A DNA stretch of 64,000 bases from Paludisphaera rhizosphaerae (GCF_011065895.1 NZ_JAALCR010000027.1:1-64000); one strand, 5' to 3'. Counted from the first letter of the stretch, positions 39,979 to 50,100 are shown. A program made the numbers and translations. The notes: a model not told the origin generated them from the sequence alone.

Positions 39979-40215
39979 ATGCCGACCATCCATCGTGAAG
40001 GGCCGTATCGCTTCTTTTTTTACTCAGGCGATCGGGGTGAGCCTCCGCACGTCCACGTCGAGCGAGACGACTGTGCGGCGAAATACTGGCTCGACCCGGT
40101 CCGCTTGGAGCGAAGCGGAGGGTTCTCCGCGAAAGAGCTCAATCACATCCTGGCGATCATCGAGAGGAGCCGGCAGACGATGCTGGACAGCTGGAATGAG
40201 TTCTTCGGCAACTGA
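39979..40215 (+). CDS. DUF4160 family protein
   Basis: Predicted 78 residues. It shows the family's conserved pattern: MPTIHREGPYRFFFYSGDRG, then EPPHVHVERDDCAAKYWLDP and a C-terminal helix with LNHILAIIERSRQTML. A GTG six bases upstream is the only alternative start. Its last 20 bases overlap the DUF2442 gene. DUF4160 genes are commonly next to DUF2442 genes and the pair has been suggested as a toxin-antitoxin-like module; the biochemical role is not known. Confidence 0.92.
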   Translation: MPTIHREGPYRFFFYSGDRGEPPHVHVERDDCAAKYWLDPVRLERSGGFSAKELNHILAIIERSRQTMLDSWNEFFGN

Positions 40216-40504
40216 ACTGAGGGTGGCCGTCGCGTCATCGGTCGAAACCACCGACGCCACGCTCGCCGTGGCTTTGGTCGACGGCCGTACGATCGTCGTG
40301 CCCCTGGCCTGGTATCCGCGACTGCTCAACGGCACGGCTGAGGAGCGAGGTCGATGGCGCATGATCGACGGCGGTCGCGGACTCCACTGGCCGGACCTGG
40401 ATGAGGACGTTTGCGTTGAGGACCTCCTCGCCGGCCGTCCCTCGGGTGAGAGTCAGGCCTCGCTCCGAAAATGGCTCGACCGACGGGCGGGCGGCCGATC
40501 GTAG
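40196..40504 (+). CDS. DUF2442 family protein
   Basis: Predicted 102 residues beginning at ATG 40196 within the end of the DUF4160 gene, in another frame. The body matches DUF2442: LAVALVDGRTIVVPLAWYPR, then ERGRWRMIDGGRGLHWPDLD and EDVCVEDLLAGRPSGES. In family members this is the small beta-rich domain sitting with a DUF4160 or RelE-like partner. The 20-base overlap points to coupled translation of the pair. A YCF48-like gene follows 20 bases later. Confidence 0.92.
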   Translation: MSSSATELRVAVASSVETTDATLAVALVDGRTIVVPLAWYPRLLNGTAEERGRWRMIDGGRGLHWPDLDEDVCVEDLLAGRPSGESQASLRKWLDRRAGGRS

Positions 40505-40523
40505 TCAGCTTCGAGGTCCCGCC

Positions 40524-41525
40524 GTGCGTCGATCCCTCCTGGTTTTTATTGCCTTGTTCTGGAACCAACTTGCTCCAGCGCAGTGGGCTCCTCAACCCTC
40601 CGGGACAATCGCCCGCTTGCGAGGCATCGGCGTCGTGGATAATCGCACGGCATGGGCGAGCGGGGCAGGGAGCATGATCTTGCTCACGACGGACGCCGGC
40701 GCGACCTGGCGACGCTGCACCGCTCCAGACGCCGAGGACCGCGACTTCCGCGACGTGCAGGCGTTCGACGACCGCAAGGCGCTGGTGCTGGCGATCGGCG
40801 AGGGGGAGAAGTCGCGGATCTTCAAGACGACCGACGGCGGCGAAACCTGGTCGCTGCGGCACATTAACCAGGACGCCACAGGCTTCCTGGATGCAATCGC
40901 CTTCTGGGATCGCGACCACGGCCTGGCGCTCGGCGATCCCGTCGGCGGCCGGTTCGTGATCCTGGCGACCGACGACGGCGGCGACACCTGGAACCGCGTG
41001 GGCCTCGACATGCCCGAGGCGCTCCCGGGCGAGGGGGCCTTCGCGGCCAGCGGAACCTGCCTGGCGGTGCAGGGGGGTCGATTCGCCTGGTTCGGAACCG
41101 GCGGCGGCCGGATTTTTCACAGCGAGGATCGGGGACGCTCGTGGACCGTTCACGCGACGCCGATCAAGGGGGGCGCCTCATCGGGAATCTTCTCGCTGGC
41201 CTTCCGCGACGCCGAGCATGGCGTCGCCGTCGGCGGCGACTACAAGGACGCGGCCGCGCCAGGTCCTTTCGCCGCCGTCACCAGCGACGGCGGCCGAACC
41301 TGGTCGACTCCCACAGGAACCGGCCCAGCCGGCTACCGATCCGCCGTGGCCCTGCTGCCGGGCGCGTCAATGATCGCCGTCGGCCCCGCCGGCGCCGACC
41401 GCTCGAACGACGGCGGCGCTTCCTGGGCGAAGCTCGGCGACGCCGGCTTCCACGCCATCGCCTTCGCCGGGCGTTTCGGCTGGGCCGTGGGCGAGGACGG
41501 ACGCCTCGCGCGGTTCGGAGAGTGA
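40524..41525 (+). CDS. YCF48/BNR-repeat beta-propeller protein, secreted
   Basis: Predicted 333 residues from GTG 40524, with GAGG upstream. A Sec leader (MRRSLLVFIALFWNQLAPAQ) precedes a propeller built of Asp-box repeats: LLTTDAGATWRRC, FKTTDGGETWS, LATDDGGDTWNR, FHSEDRGRSWTV, VTSDGGRTWSTP and RSNDGGASWAKL. The family resembles photosystem II assembly factor YCF48 and sialidase-type propellers, but in a non-photosynthetic planctomycete the role is unknown; a secreted binding scaffold is plausible. A longer in-frame start at 40401 overlaps the DUF2442 gene and lacks the leader at its N-terminus, so it was rejected. Confidence 0.88.
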   Translation: MRRSLLVFIALFWNQLAPAQWAPQPSGTIARLRGIGVVDNRTAWASGAGSMILLTTDAGATWRRCTAPDAEDRDFRDVQAFDDRKALVLAIGEGEKSRIFKTTDGGETWSLRHINQDATGFLDAIAFWDRDHGLALGDPVGGRFVILATDDGGDTWNRVGLDMPEALPGEGAFAASGTCLAVQGGRFAWFGTGGGRIFHSEDRGRSWTVHATPIKGGASSGIFSLAFRDAEHGVAVGGDYKDAAAPGPFAAVTSDGGRTWSTPTGTGPAGYRSAVALLPGASMIAVGPAGADRSNDGGASWAKLGDAGFHAIAFAGRFGWAVGEDGRLARFGE

Positions 41526-41621
41526 CGGAGTCTCCCGTCGATGACAGCTTATGCATCCCCGAGGCGAACCGTATAGTTGTAGTTGACGACCATCGTGTCA
41601 ACGCCCGAACAGGAGGCCCTC

Positions 41622-42137
41622 ATGTCAACGCCTACGGGAAGCCCCGTCGCGACAAGTCTCAAGGACTACCTACTCTCGAAGGCCGACGAGTACGGCGTTC
41701 GAGACCGCAATGCGAGGCGCAAGGAATGGCTTGAAGCTGTCGGCGGCCTCCTCGATCAAATTCGCGGGTGGATGGGGGAAGCCGATCCGGAAGGGCTCCT
41801 CGACGTTATCCCTTATCAGGTCAGCCGCAGCGAGCGGGGCTACGGCACATATGATGCACCGGCCCTGCAGATCCGTTTCGGGCCGGCAGAGGTCACGATC
41901 GAGCCGATCTCAGCCGAAGCGAATACTTCACTCGACGTCGCGCTGGAGCGAAATCAATCCGCGACCTCGACGGCCCGTACGGCTGGGCGCATCGACGTCT
42001 CGAATGGATTGCGAACGTGCCATCTCTTCCGCCTTCAACGCGACGGCGGCTACGAATGGAGCATTCGACGCCCAGATGGATTCGTGAAGCTGGACCGCGC
42101 CGAGTTCGAGTCCGTTCTCAAGGAACTTCTCGCGTGA
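41622..42137 (+). CDS. Hypothetical protein, partner of HEPN-like gene
   Basis: Predicted 171 residues; ATG 41622 has AGGAGG five bases upstream. It is a soluble, mixed alpha/beta protein: an N-terminal helical part (SLKDYLLSKADEYGVRDRNA), a middle strand-rich part (APALQIRFGPAEVTIEPIS) and a C-terminal strand-helix end (YEWSIRRPDGFVKLDRAEFE). No family recognised. Its stop overlaps the GTG of the HEPN-like gene by four bases (GTGA), so the two proteins are made together. Such an arrangement fits an antitoxin or regulator before a HEPN toxin, but the role is inference. Confidence 0.7.
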   Translation: MSTPTGSPVATSLKDYLLSKADEYGVRDRNARRKEWLEAVGGLLDQIRGWMGEADPEGLLDVIPYQVSRSERGYGTYDAPALQIRFGPAEVTIEPISAEANTSLDVALERNQSATSTARTAGRIDVSNGLRTCHLFRLQRDGGYEWSIRRPDGFVKLDRAEFESVLKELLA

Positions 42138-42679
42138 TTCGGACTCTCGAAGAGGCCCGGGAATGGCATGCGTCCGTCAAGCGTCTCGCCGCCCTGATGC
42201 AGCGGTTGGCCAGGCGATATTGGGCCGAGGAAGACGGCTCCAGGACACTGGCCGAGACAATTCATCGAGACAACGAATTCCGCTCGATCGAAGCAGCGGA
42301 ACTCGAAGACTTGGCGAGCCGGGTGCTTGAGGATCTCGACGACCTGGCAGTCCTTCTGATTTTCTCGGTCTTTGAGGCCGACGTCAGAAGTCGCGCTTCG
42401 GAGGAGTTGAAGACGCTCACAGCACAGCTTCCCGAGCACCCTGTACTCAAGACGGCGATCGACGAAGCGCGCGAGCGAATCGAGAGCGGCAGCTTCTTCA
42501 AACTGACGGAATCGTACGGAGAGGGCGATCCCGATCTGCGAACCCAGGTCGATCAGGTGCGGAGATATCGGAACTGGGTAGCCCACGGTCGCCGCGATCG
42601 GCCTCAGAACGACGTCAGGCCCGATCAAGCGATCCAACGGCTGGGTCGGTTCCTCGCTCTCCTGGACGGAGCCCCTTGA
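42134..42679 (+). CDS. HEPN-like protein with R-x4-H motif
   Basis: Predicted 181 residues, nearly all alpha-helical. Near the C-terminus RYRNWVAHG contains R146-N-x3-H151, the R-x4-6-H signature of HEPN-superfamily ribonucleases, usually placed at the start of the last helix as here. The preceding helices (LEDLDDLAVLLIFSVFEADV, ELKTLTAQLPEHPVL) fit the MAE_28990-type HEPN architecture, which is my best guess. HEPN proteins cut RNA in toxin-antitoxin, abortive infection and CRISPR contexts. Start is GTG 42134 because the open frame upstream belongs to the overlapping gene. It converges on the luciferase-like gene. Catalytic activity untested. Confidence 0.7.
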   Translation: MIRTLEEAREWHASVKRLAALMQRLARRYWAEEDGSRTLAETIHRDNEFRSIEAAELEDLASRVLEDLDDLAVLLIFSVFEADVRSRASEELKTLTAQLPEHPVLKTAIDEARERIESGSFFKLTESYGEGDPDLRTQVDQVRRYRNWVAHGRRDRPQNDVRPDQAIQRLGRFLALLDGAP

Positions 42680-42713
42680 ACTCCGATGCCGCGGCAGGCA
42701 CGGCCGACGCTCC

Positions 42714-43715
42714 TCAGCCTGACCGCCGTGCTTGCATCAACAGCTCGTACGAGTGTATCCGCGCAGCGTGATCGAAAACATGTCCGGAGAAGATGATCTC
42801 ATCGGGGCGGACGGCGTTGAACAGCGAACGGAGCGGACCCAGGATCGTCGACGGAGAGCCCACGAGTGAGACGCGCGTCATGCGGTCGACGGCTGCGCGC
42901 TCTTCGGGGGTGCAGCGGGAATCGACGTCGTCGATGGGAGGGGGGAGAAGTCCCGGACGGCCTCGGACGAGATTCACGATCGCCTGGCGGTGAGACGAGA
43001 AAAGCCGCACGGCTTCCTCGTCGGTGTCGGCCAGGAACGCGTTGACGCCGATCATGACCTTGGGCTCGGCCAGCGTCGCGGAGGGGACGAACGACTCGCG
43101 GTACGCCGCCACGGCGTCGAACAGGTGGTCGGGGGCGAAGTGCGAGGCGAACGCGTAGGGAAGCCCCAACTGAGCCGCCAGACGGGCGCCGAAGTCGCTG
43201 GAGCCCAGGATCCAGATTGGCACGTCCAGGCCCTCGCCCGGGATGGCGTGCACGAATCGCCCCGGGGTCGCCGGCTGAAAGTAGGCCTGAAGCTCCTGCA
43301 CGTCCTTCGGGAAGGCGTCGACCTCCTCGAAATAGCGTCTCAGCGCGCGGGCCGTCCGCTGGTCGCCCCCCGGCGCGCGACCGACTCCCAGATCGATCCG
43401 GCCGGGGAACAGCGAGGCCAGCGTCCCGAACTGCTCGGCGATCACCAGCGGCGCGTGGTTCGGCAGCATGATCCCGCCCGCCCCCACGCGGATCCGCGAC
43501 GTCCCCGCCGCAACGTGCCCGATCACCACGGCCGTCGCGGCGCTCGCCACGCCGGGGATGTTGTGGTGCTCGGCCACCCAGTATCGATGATACCCCAGCC
43601 GTTCCGCATGGCGGGCCAGGTCCAGCCCGTTGCGGAAGGCGTCGACGGCCGTCCCTCCCTCGACGATCGGGCACAGGTCCAGGACTGAGAACGCCGTTTC
43701 ACTCAAGCTGTTCAC
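42714..43715 (-). CDS. LLM-class flavin-dependent oxidoreductase
   Basis: Predicted 333 residues from GTG 43715. A TIM-barrel luciferase-like monooxygenase: [15 protein letters not shown] at the start, then [40 protein letters not shown], and [20 protein letters not shown] with [13 protein letters not shown]. Length and these motifs are those of the YhbW/LuxA-like group that use reduced FMN. Cytoplasmic; substrate not predictable. The open frame extends to 43859 but that part has no similarity and overlaps the divergent gene's upstream region. Confidence 0.93.
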   Translation of the reverse strand: MNSLSETAFSVLDLCPIVEGGTAVDAFRNGLDLARHAERLGYHRYWVAEHHNIPGVASAATAVVIGHVAAGTSRIRVGAGGIMLPNHAPLVIAEQFGTLASLFPGRIDLGVGRAPGGDQRTARALRRYFEEVDAFPKDVQELQAYFQPATPGRFVHAIPGEGLDVPIWILGSSDFGARLAAQLGLPYAFASHFAPDHLFDAVAAYRESFVPSATLAEPKVMIGVNAFLADTDEEAVRLFSSHRQAIVNLVRGRPGLLPPPIDDVDSRCTPEERAAVDRMTRVSLVGSPSTILGPLRSLFNAVRPDEIIFSGHVFDHAARIHSYELLMQARRSG

Positions 43716-43876
43716 GCGAGGTCTCCCCGGCCGCCGAGACGCGGCGTCGGGGAATTGTAGGCGCGACGGTGGAATCCGACCAATCGATTCACTCCGGGGG
43801 ACCGCCGCTGTATAGTGCGCAGGATCGGCACGGGACGACGCCCAGGCACCTCTCCACACCCCAGGGACGCAACGAC

Positions 43877-44959
43877 ATGGACCGGCGCGAATTCCTCAGG
43901 CGCGGAGCCGTCGCCGCGACGGCCGCCACGACAGCGGCGGCGACCGGCCCCTTCATCCACGCCGACGACAAGGCAGGTTCGAAGACACCGACCGTCGGCG
44001 AGGGCGACCACCGCTACGAGTGCCGGCACGACTTCTTCCAGGCCCCCGGCTCGATCCACTGGTATGAGACTCACGGCGTGGCCGTGGACTCCCAGGGGTT
44101 CATCTACATCGCCCACCGCGGCGGCGCAACCAAGCCGAAGTCGCCGACCGACGCCCAGGACACGATCGCCGTCTTCGACCCCGAGGGGAAGTTCGTCCGG
44201 TCGTTCGGCAAGCAATTCCACGGCGGCGGCCACGGCGTCGACGTCCGCCGTGAGAACGGCGTCGAATACCTGTACCTGGCCTGCATGATGCCGGTGAACC
44301 TCGTCGCCAAGACCGACCTCAAGGGCGAAGTCGTCTGGATCAAGGAAGCCCCGACCGAGCCTCACGTCTACGACGACCCCAAGGCCAAGTTCGCCCCGAC
44401 GAACGTCGCCTTCGGCCCCGACGGCGACTTCTTCGTCGCCGACGGCTACGGGTCGCATTACGTCCACAAGTACGATAAGGACGCGAAGTGGGTGAAGACC
44501 TTCGGCGGGGCTGGGACTGAGGAAGGGAAGTTCAAGACGCCGCACGGAATCTGGCTCGACGATCGACCGGGCCGCCAGCCCGTGCTGGTCGTCGCCGACC
44601 GCGCCAACGCCCGGCTCCAGCATTTCACGCTCGACGGCGAGCACGTCGGCGAGGACTTCCACAACGTCTCCCTCCCGGCGAGCTTCGACATCCGCGGCGA
44701 CGTCCTGCTGGTTCCGGACCTGTACGCGCGGGTGACGCTCCTGGACGGGAACGACAAGCTGATCTCCCACCTGGGCGACGATCCGGAGTGGACCAAGGCC
44801 GTGCTCGCCGACGGCAGGAAGATGCGAACCCAGCCCGACCGCTGGAAGGACGGCAAGTTCGTCCACCCGCACGACGCCTGCTTCGACCACGACGGGAACA
44901 TTCTGGTGGCTGAATGGGTTTCGACCGGCCGGCTGACGAGGCTGAAGCGGTTGAGTTGA
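43877..44959 (+). CDS. Tat-exported NHL/beta-propeller protein
   Basis: Predicted 360 residues. ATG 43877 begins a Tat leader ([20 protein letters not shown]). The mature part is an NHL-type six-bladed propeller: [92 protein letters not shown] and [18 protein letters not shown]. Resembles the lyase-like part of peptidyl-glycine amidating enzymes, common in planctomycetes. Likely a periplasmic binding or lyase-type protein; no catalytic site can be assigned. Divergent from the luciferase-like gene, 44 bases before the YqgE gene on the same strand. Confidence 0.88.
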   Translation: MDRREFLRRGAVAATAATTAAATGPFIHADDKAGSKTPTVGEGDHRYECRHDFFQAPGSIHWYETHGVAVDSQGFIYIAHRGGATKPKSPTDAQDTIAVFDPEGKFVRSFGKQFHGGGHGVDVRRENGVEYLYLACMMPVNLVAKTDLKGEVVWIKEAPTEPHVYDDPKAKFAPTNVAFGPDGDFFVADGYGSHYVHKYDKDAKWVKTFGGAGTEEGKFKTPHGIWLDDRPGRQPVLVVADRANARLQHFTLDGEHVGEDFHNVSLPASFDIRGDVLLVPDLYARVTLLDGNDKLISHLGDDPEWTKAVLADGRKMRTQPDRWKDGKFVHPHDACFDHDGNILVAEWVSTGRLTRLKRLS

Positions 44960-45002
44960 CGGCGAACCCTGGGCGTGGCCGCAGGGCCGCGATCGACTCA
45001 TC

Positions 45003-45560
45003 ATGAAATCGCTGCGAGGACGCCTCCTGATCGCCGCCCCCGGGCTGACCGATCCGAATTTCCATCGGACGGTCGTCCTGATCGCGGCCCACAGCGAGAC
45101 CGGCACGCTGGGCCTGATCCTGAACCGAGAGACCGACACGGATTTCGCCGAGGTCTGGCGACGGATCAGCACCCAGCCCTGCGCCCGCACGGAGAAACTC
45201 CGCCACGGCGGCCCAGTGACCGGCAGCCTGATGGCTCTGCACGACCAACGTCCCCAGGCCGACATCCTCGTCGCTGATGGGATCTACGTCGCCACGGAAC
45301 TGGCCGCCATGGAGTCATTGGCCGCGTCCGCCGAGGGCCGAGTCCTCTTCTACGCCGGCCACGCCGGATGGGGTCCCGGGCAGCTTGAAGACGAACTGGC
45401 TGAGGGGAGTTGGTTGCTGGCGACCGCTTCCGCCGAACACGTCTTCGACCTCTGGGACGCGGCCTCGCTCTGGAAGACGGCCGCCACCGCCGCCGGCCGT
45501 CGCGAGGTCCATGAACTCGTCGAACCTCGCCACATTCCCGAAGACCCCCGCGCCAACTGA
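45003..45560 (+). CDS. YqgE/AlgH family protein
   Basis: Predicted 185 residues matching the YqgE/AlgH (DUF179) family: SLRGRLLIAAPGLTDPNFHR then TVVLIAAHSETGTLGLILNR, and late VLFYAGHAGWGPGQLEDELA with EGSWLLATASAEHVFD. Soluble cytoplasmic protein; the family's role is poorly defined, although AlgH affects alginate gene expression in Pseudomonas. Start ATG 45003 puts the family core at residue 3. It follows the NHL-type gene and precedes the ABM gene by 58 bases, but the neighbours share no obvious pathway. Confidence 0.93.
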   Translation: MKSLRGRLLIAAPGLTDPNFHRTVVLIAAHSETGTLGLILNRETDTDFAEVWRRISTQPCARTEKLRHGGPVTGSLMALHDQRPQADILVADGIYVATELAAMESLAASAEGRVLFYAGHAGWGPGQLEDELAEGSWLLATASAEHVFDLWDAASLWKTAATAAGRREVHELVEPRHIPEDPRAN

Positions 45561-45618
45561 TTGATCCTGAGCCGCGCCGGGGATCAACGAACCGATCGAC
45601 CGAAAGGAACCGCTCGAT

Positions 45619-45903
45619 ATGATCTGCCTCGCCGTCACCCTCATCGCCCGTCCCGGCGCCGAAGACCGCGCCGCCGAGTGCTTCCGGAAGCTCACCGAGC
45701 ACAGCCGCACCGAAGCGGGCTGCATCATGTACCAGTTCCACCGCTCGACGGACGACCCCCGCAAGTTCTTCGTCTACGAGCAGTACGTCGACGAGGCCGC
45801 CCTCCAGGCGCACAACAACTCAAGCCACTACGCCCACTACGTGCGAGGTGAATTCCCGACCCTGGTCGAAAGCGCCGACCTGGTGAAGTACGTGCCGATC
45901 TGA
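45619..45903 (+). CDS. Antibiotic biosynthesis monooxygenase (ABM) family protein
   Basis: Predicted 94 residues of the ferredoxin-like ABM fold: MICLAVTLIARPGAEDRAAE, SRTEAGCIMYQFHRSTDDP, KFFVYEQYVDEAALQAHNNS and HYAHYVRGEFPTLVESADLV. Such small dimeric proteins oxidise aromatic substrates without cofactors (YgiN-like) or degrade haem. No leader. AAAGGA upstream is the ribosome site. A strong bidirectional terminator hairpin follows 36 bases after the stop. Confidence 0.93.
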   Translation: MICLAVTLIARPGAEDRAAECFRKLTEHSRTEAGCIMYQFHRSTDDPRKFFVYEQYVDEAALQAHNNSSHYAHYVRGEFPTLVESADLVKYVPI

Positions 45904-45939
45904 CCCGCGCGTCCCGCCGCCATCCACCGCGCATGCAAT

Positions 45940-45966
45940 CGGCCCGGGGTCGAAGACCCCGGGCCG
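45940..45966. terminator. Bidirectional hairpin between convergent genes
   Basis: CGGCCCGGGGTC and GACCCCGGGCCG form a perfect 12-bp stem around the loop GAA. It lies between the ABM gene and the convergent Tyr/Pro-rich gene (stop at 45973), so it can end both transcripts. Confidence 0.85.
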
Positions 45967-45972
45967 CTTCGT

Positions 45973-46317
45973 TCAACGCTTGAAGGGTTGGATGCCGCCG
46001 GGGAACCCACCGTATCCACCGCCCCAGCCGCCGCCCGGGTAGCCGGGGAACCCGCCGCCGGGGAAAGGATACGGCGGATAGGGCTGTGGGTAAGGGCTCG
46101 GGTACGGATACGGCTGGGGGCAGGGCCTGGGATACGGATAGGGGTAAGGGTTTGACGGCGGGCAGGGGTATGGGTAGCAGTTCTGCCGGAAGCCCGAGCC
46201 GCCGGACGAGAATTTCTGCGGCCCGTGGCCGGGGCCCTGGGCCTTCGCGTCGCAGGCCGCCAGGATTCCAAAGAACGTCAACGCCGCCGCCAGGGTCAGG
46301 ATTCGCTGGGTCTTCAT
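45973..46317 (-). CDS. Secreted Tyr/Pro/Gly-rich protein
   Basis: Predicted 114 residues. A Sec leader (TLAAALTFFGILAACDAKAQ; the ILAAC could be a lipobox) is followed by a short Gly/Ser region and ~35 residues of PYPYP-type repeats, then a GGGFPGYPGGGWGGGYGG tail. Low complexity with few charges; resembles planctomycete cell-wall or structural proteins. A further short linker has two Cys (CYPYPC). Function unknown; expected extracytoplasmic. Confidence 0.8.
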   Translation of the reverse strand: MKTQRILTLAAALTFFGILAACDAKAQGPGHGPQKFSSGGSGFRQNCYPYPCPPSNPYPYPYPRPCPQPYPYPSPYPQPYPPYPFPGGGFPGYPGGGWGGGYGGFPGGIQPFKR

Positions 46318-46522
46318 CGTGAACCTCCGTCGCTTCTCGTAATCATCGTTCGTACTTGTCTGGGACGCCCGTGACGTCCTTCACGACGGGTTATCACCAT
46401 CGCGAGGCCGACCGGACGCGGAGCCGAACGAAATTTCAGCGCGGACGGGTTCCCGAAAACCTGCGGTCAAGGGATGATCGACGCATCGGAATCCGAGGCG
46501 CCCGAACGAGGAGCGAGCCGAC

Positions 46523-47155
46523 ATGTCCGAACCGACACCCGAAGCCGAGGGCTTCAAGGCCCTCATCGGCCGAGTCCGCGACGGCGACGAAGACGCGGCC
46601 TCCGAACTGGTCCGCCGCTACGAGCCGGCCGTCCGCCGCGCCGCGAGGGTCCGCCTCCTCGACACGCGGCTCAACCGCATGCTGGATTCGATGGACGTCT
46701 GCCAGTCCGTCATGGCCAGCTTCTTCGTCCGCACGGCGCTGGGGCAGTACGAGCTGGACACGCCCGACCAGCTCCTGAAGCTGCTGGCGACCATGACCCG
46801 CAACAAGCTGGCGAACGTCGTGAAGGCCCAGGGCGCCCAGCGCCGCGACTTCCGCCGCACGAAGCCCGGCGAGGGCGAAGCCGGCGCGGGCGACTCGTCC
46901 GCGGTCGGCGCAGGCGCCTTCGCCGACGTCCCCGGCGCCTCGCCGACGCCCAGCCGCGAGGTCGCCGCCCGCGAGATGCTCGTCGAGGCCCGCCGCCGCC
47001 TCTCGCCCGAGGAGCTTCGCCTCCTGGACGACCGCGAAGCCGGCCGCGACTGGGCCGAGATCGCCGCCGAGATGGGCGCCACCCCCGAAGCCCTGCGCAA
47101 ACGCCTGGCCCGCGCCGTCGACCGCGTGGCGACCGAGTTGGGGTTGGAGGAATGA
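46523..47155 (+). CDS. ECF-type RNA polymerase sigma factor
   Basis: Predicted 210 residues. Region 2 is recognisable in the first ~85 residues (SELVRRYEPAVRRAARVRLL, CQSVMASFFVRT) and region 4 as a C-terminal helix-turn-helix (RRLSPEELRLLDDREAGRDW, then AEIAAEMGATPEALRKRL). A ~45-residue Gly/Ala-rich insert lies between. GAGGAG precedes the ATG. It resembles the planctomycete ECF groups associated with serine/threonine kinases; 13 bases later the giant kinase gene begins, so kinase-controlled sigma activity is likely. Binds RNA polymerase core in the cytoplasm; target promoters unknown. Confidence 0.93.
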   Translation: MSEPTPEAEGFKALIGRVRDGDEDAASELVRRYEPAVRRAARVRLLDTRLNRMLDSMDVCQSVMASFFVRTALGQYELDTPDQLLKLLATMTRNKLANVVKAQGAQRRDFRRTKPGEGEAGAGDSSAVGAGAFADVPGASPTPSREVAAREMLVEARRRLSPEELRLLDDREAGRDWAEIAAEMGATPEALRKRLARAVDRVATELGLEE

Positions 47156-47168
47156 GCGGGCAGGGTCC

Positions 47169-50100
47169 ATGAACACCCCGAACGCCACCGGCCCGTCGAC
47201 CGCGACGGCCGCCCGACTCATGCAGGAGCACCGCGACCTCTGGCGGCGAGGTGAGCGGCTGCGCGTCGAGGAGTTCCTGAAAAATCTGGGCCGGAAGCGC
47301 GTCGCGCCGGCCGACCTGCTCGACCTGGTCTACGGCGAGGTCCTCCTGCGCGAAGAGGACGGCGAAACGCCCGAGATGCAGGAGTACCTCGACCGCTTCC
47401 CCGAGCATGCCGACGAGCTGCGGGCCCAGTTCGAGGTTCATGACGCCCTCCGCCTGAGCAAACCGTTCAGCGTGGCCCTTTCCTCCGTGTCGGGCCCGAC
47501 AGACGCCTGGGACGGTCCGACCAACGTCCCCGAGACGTTCAATTACGGCCCCACGTCGCACGTCGGCGAAGCCCCCAACGAGGCCGCCGCTCCTACCGCG
47601 CCGCCACGCGACCCTCGGCTCCCCACCGTGGCCGGCTATGACGTGCTGGACGTGCTGGGGAGCGGCGGCATGGGGACCGTCTTCAAGGCCTTCGACCGCA
47701 AGAGCCGCCGCATGGTCGCCATGAAGACCATGAACCGGGCCAACGCCGCGGCGCTCCTGCGGTTCAAGCACGAGTTCCGCTCGCTGCTGGACGTCGTCCA
47801 CCCCAACCTCGTCAACCTGTACGAGTTGCTGAGCGACGGCGAGAACTGGTTCCTGACGATGGAGCTGCTGGACGGCGTCGACTTCCTGACGTACATCCGC
47901 GAGCCCGGCGCCGACCGCGTCGGCCGGATTCGCGCCGCGATTCGACGCCTGGCCGACGGCGTGCAGGCCCTCCACGAAGCCGGCAAGCTGCACCGCGACA
48001 TCAAGCCCTCCAACGTGATGGTCACGCGCGACGGCCGCGTCGTGCTGCTGGACTTCGGACTGGCCGCCGAGCAGGACGAGGATGGGCAGCACCAGAGCAG
48101 CGACGACCGGATGGTCGGCACGGCGGCCTACATGGCCCCGGAGCAGGCCGCGGCCCTGCCGGTCTCGGCGGCCGCCGACTGGTACAGCGTCGGCGTCATG
48201 CTCTTCGAGTCCCTCGCCGGCCGGTTGCCGTTCACGGGCAGCGCGCTGATGATCCTGATGGACAAGCAGCGTCGCGAGGCGCCCGCCCCGTCCGAGTTCG
48301 CCTCCGACGTTCCGCCGGATCTCAATTACCTCTGCAACGACCTGCTGAACCGTCGCCCCGAGGACCGCCCGGCCGGCCCGGACGTCCTCCGTCGCCTGGG
48401 AACGGCCGGCGAAGTCGCTCAGCCGGGGCAACGGCTCCGAGCCCGGGCCGATGTGTCCCATCCGTCGTCAACCGGGAGGGGCGTCGGACTCGTCGGCCGA
48501 GAACATCAGCGGGCGGAGCTTCGCCGGGCGTTGGAGGACGTCCGCAACGGCCGACCGGTCGCCGTATATCTGCACGGGGGTTCGGGAGCCGGCAAGACGG
48601 CGCTGTTGCAGGGGTTCCTCGACGAACGGGCCGATGAGGAGGACGCGATCGTCCTGTCCGGCCGCTGCTATGAGCGTGAAACCGTCCCGTACAAGGCGTT
48701 TGACAGCCTCGTCGATGCGCTGGCCCGGCGGCTCGGCCGCATGAGCGACGTGGACCTGGCCGCGGTCCTGCCGCGCGACGTCTCATCGTTGGCCCGCGTC
48801 TTTCCGAGCCTTCGTCGCGTCGAGGCCGTCGCCAGGAGTCCCGGTCGCGGCCGCGAGACGCCCGACCTCCAGGAACTACGCCGTCGCGCCTTCGCCGCTC
48901 TCCGCGAGTTGCTGGCGCGGCTGGGAGACCGCGGCACGCTGATCGTGGCCGTGGACGACCTGCAATGGGGAGACGCCGATAGCGCGGCGATGCTCGTCGA
49001 GGTGATGCGGCCTCCCGACGCCCCCGTCTTCCTCTTCGCCGCCACCTATCGCACCGAGGACGAGCCGACGAGCCCGCTGCTCCAGGCCCTTGCGCGAGCC
49101 GGAGCGCTGGGCGTGGGCCAGGCTCCGGCCGCCGGCCTCGACGCCCGATCATTGCACGTCGAGCCCCTGTCGCCGGCGGAGGCCCGTGAACTGGCCTCGG
49201 CGCTGCTGGTCGGCGACGAGGAGGCCTCGGCCATACGTCGAAACCTGGCGGAGACCGTCGCCCGGGAATCTCAGGGGAACCCGTTCTTCATCGCCGAGTT
49301 GGTCCGTCACGTTCACGCCGGCGCGCTGGACCTCGACGCGGGCGACGAGGATGCAGGCCGTCGGCTCGTGCTCGACGACGTGCTCTGGTCCCGCATCCAG
49401 CGCCTTCCGGAAGACGCCCGCGAGGTCCTGGAAATCATCGCCGCTTCGGGCCGACCGCTTCGCCTCGTCGATCTGGGAGCCTGCCTGGACGACCCGATCG
49501 ACGAGCGTTCGGCGCTGGCCGTCCTCCGCGCCGGACGGCTCGTGCGCGGGACCGGGCGGGCGGAGACCGACGAGGTCGAAGCGTATCACGACCGCGTCCG
49601 CGAAACGGTCGCGTCCCGGCTCTCCCCCGAGGTTTCGCGCGACCGCCACCGCCGCCTGGCGACGGCGCTGGAGGCGTCTGGCGCCGCCGACCCCGAAGCC
49701 CTGGGCGTCCACTTCCTGGGCGCCGGCGAGCCGGCCCGGGCCGCTGGGTTCTTCGCCGAGGCCGCCGACGAGGCCGCGGAGGCGTTGGCCTTCGAGCGCG
49801 CCGCCGGGCTCTATCGGAAGGCGATCGAGCATGGCCTCTTCGAAGCCGATCGCAGGGGCCTGCTGCTGGAGCGGCTGGGCGACGCCCTGGCGAACGCCGG
49901 ACGAGGCGTCGAGGCAGCCCAGGCTTACTTGACCGGTTCGACCGACGCGCCGGCCGACGACGCCCTGGAACGCCGTCGCCGCGCGGCCATGCAGTTCCTT
50001 GTCAGCGGCCACATCGACCGGGGTCTGGAGACGTTGCAGGACGTGCTGGCCCGCGTCGGTATGAGCCTGCCGGGGACGCCCAAGCGGGCGCTCGTATCGC

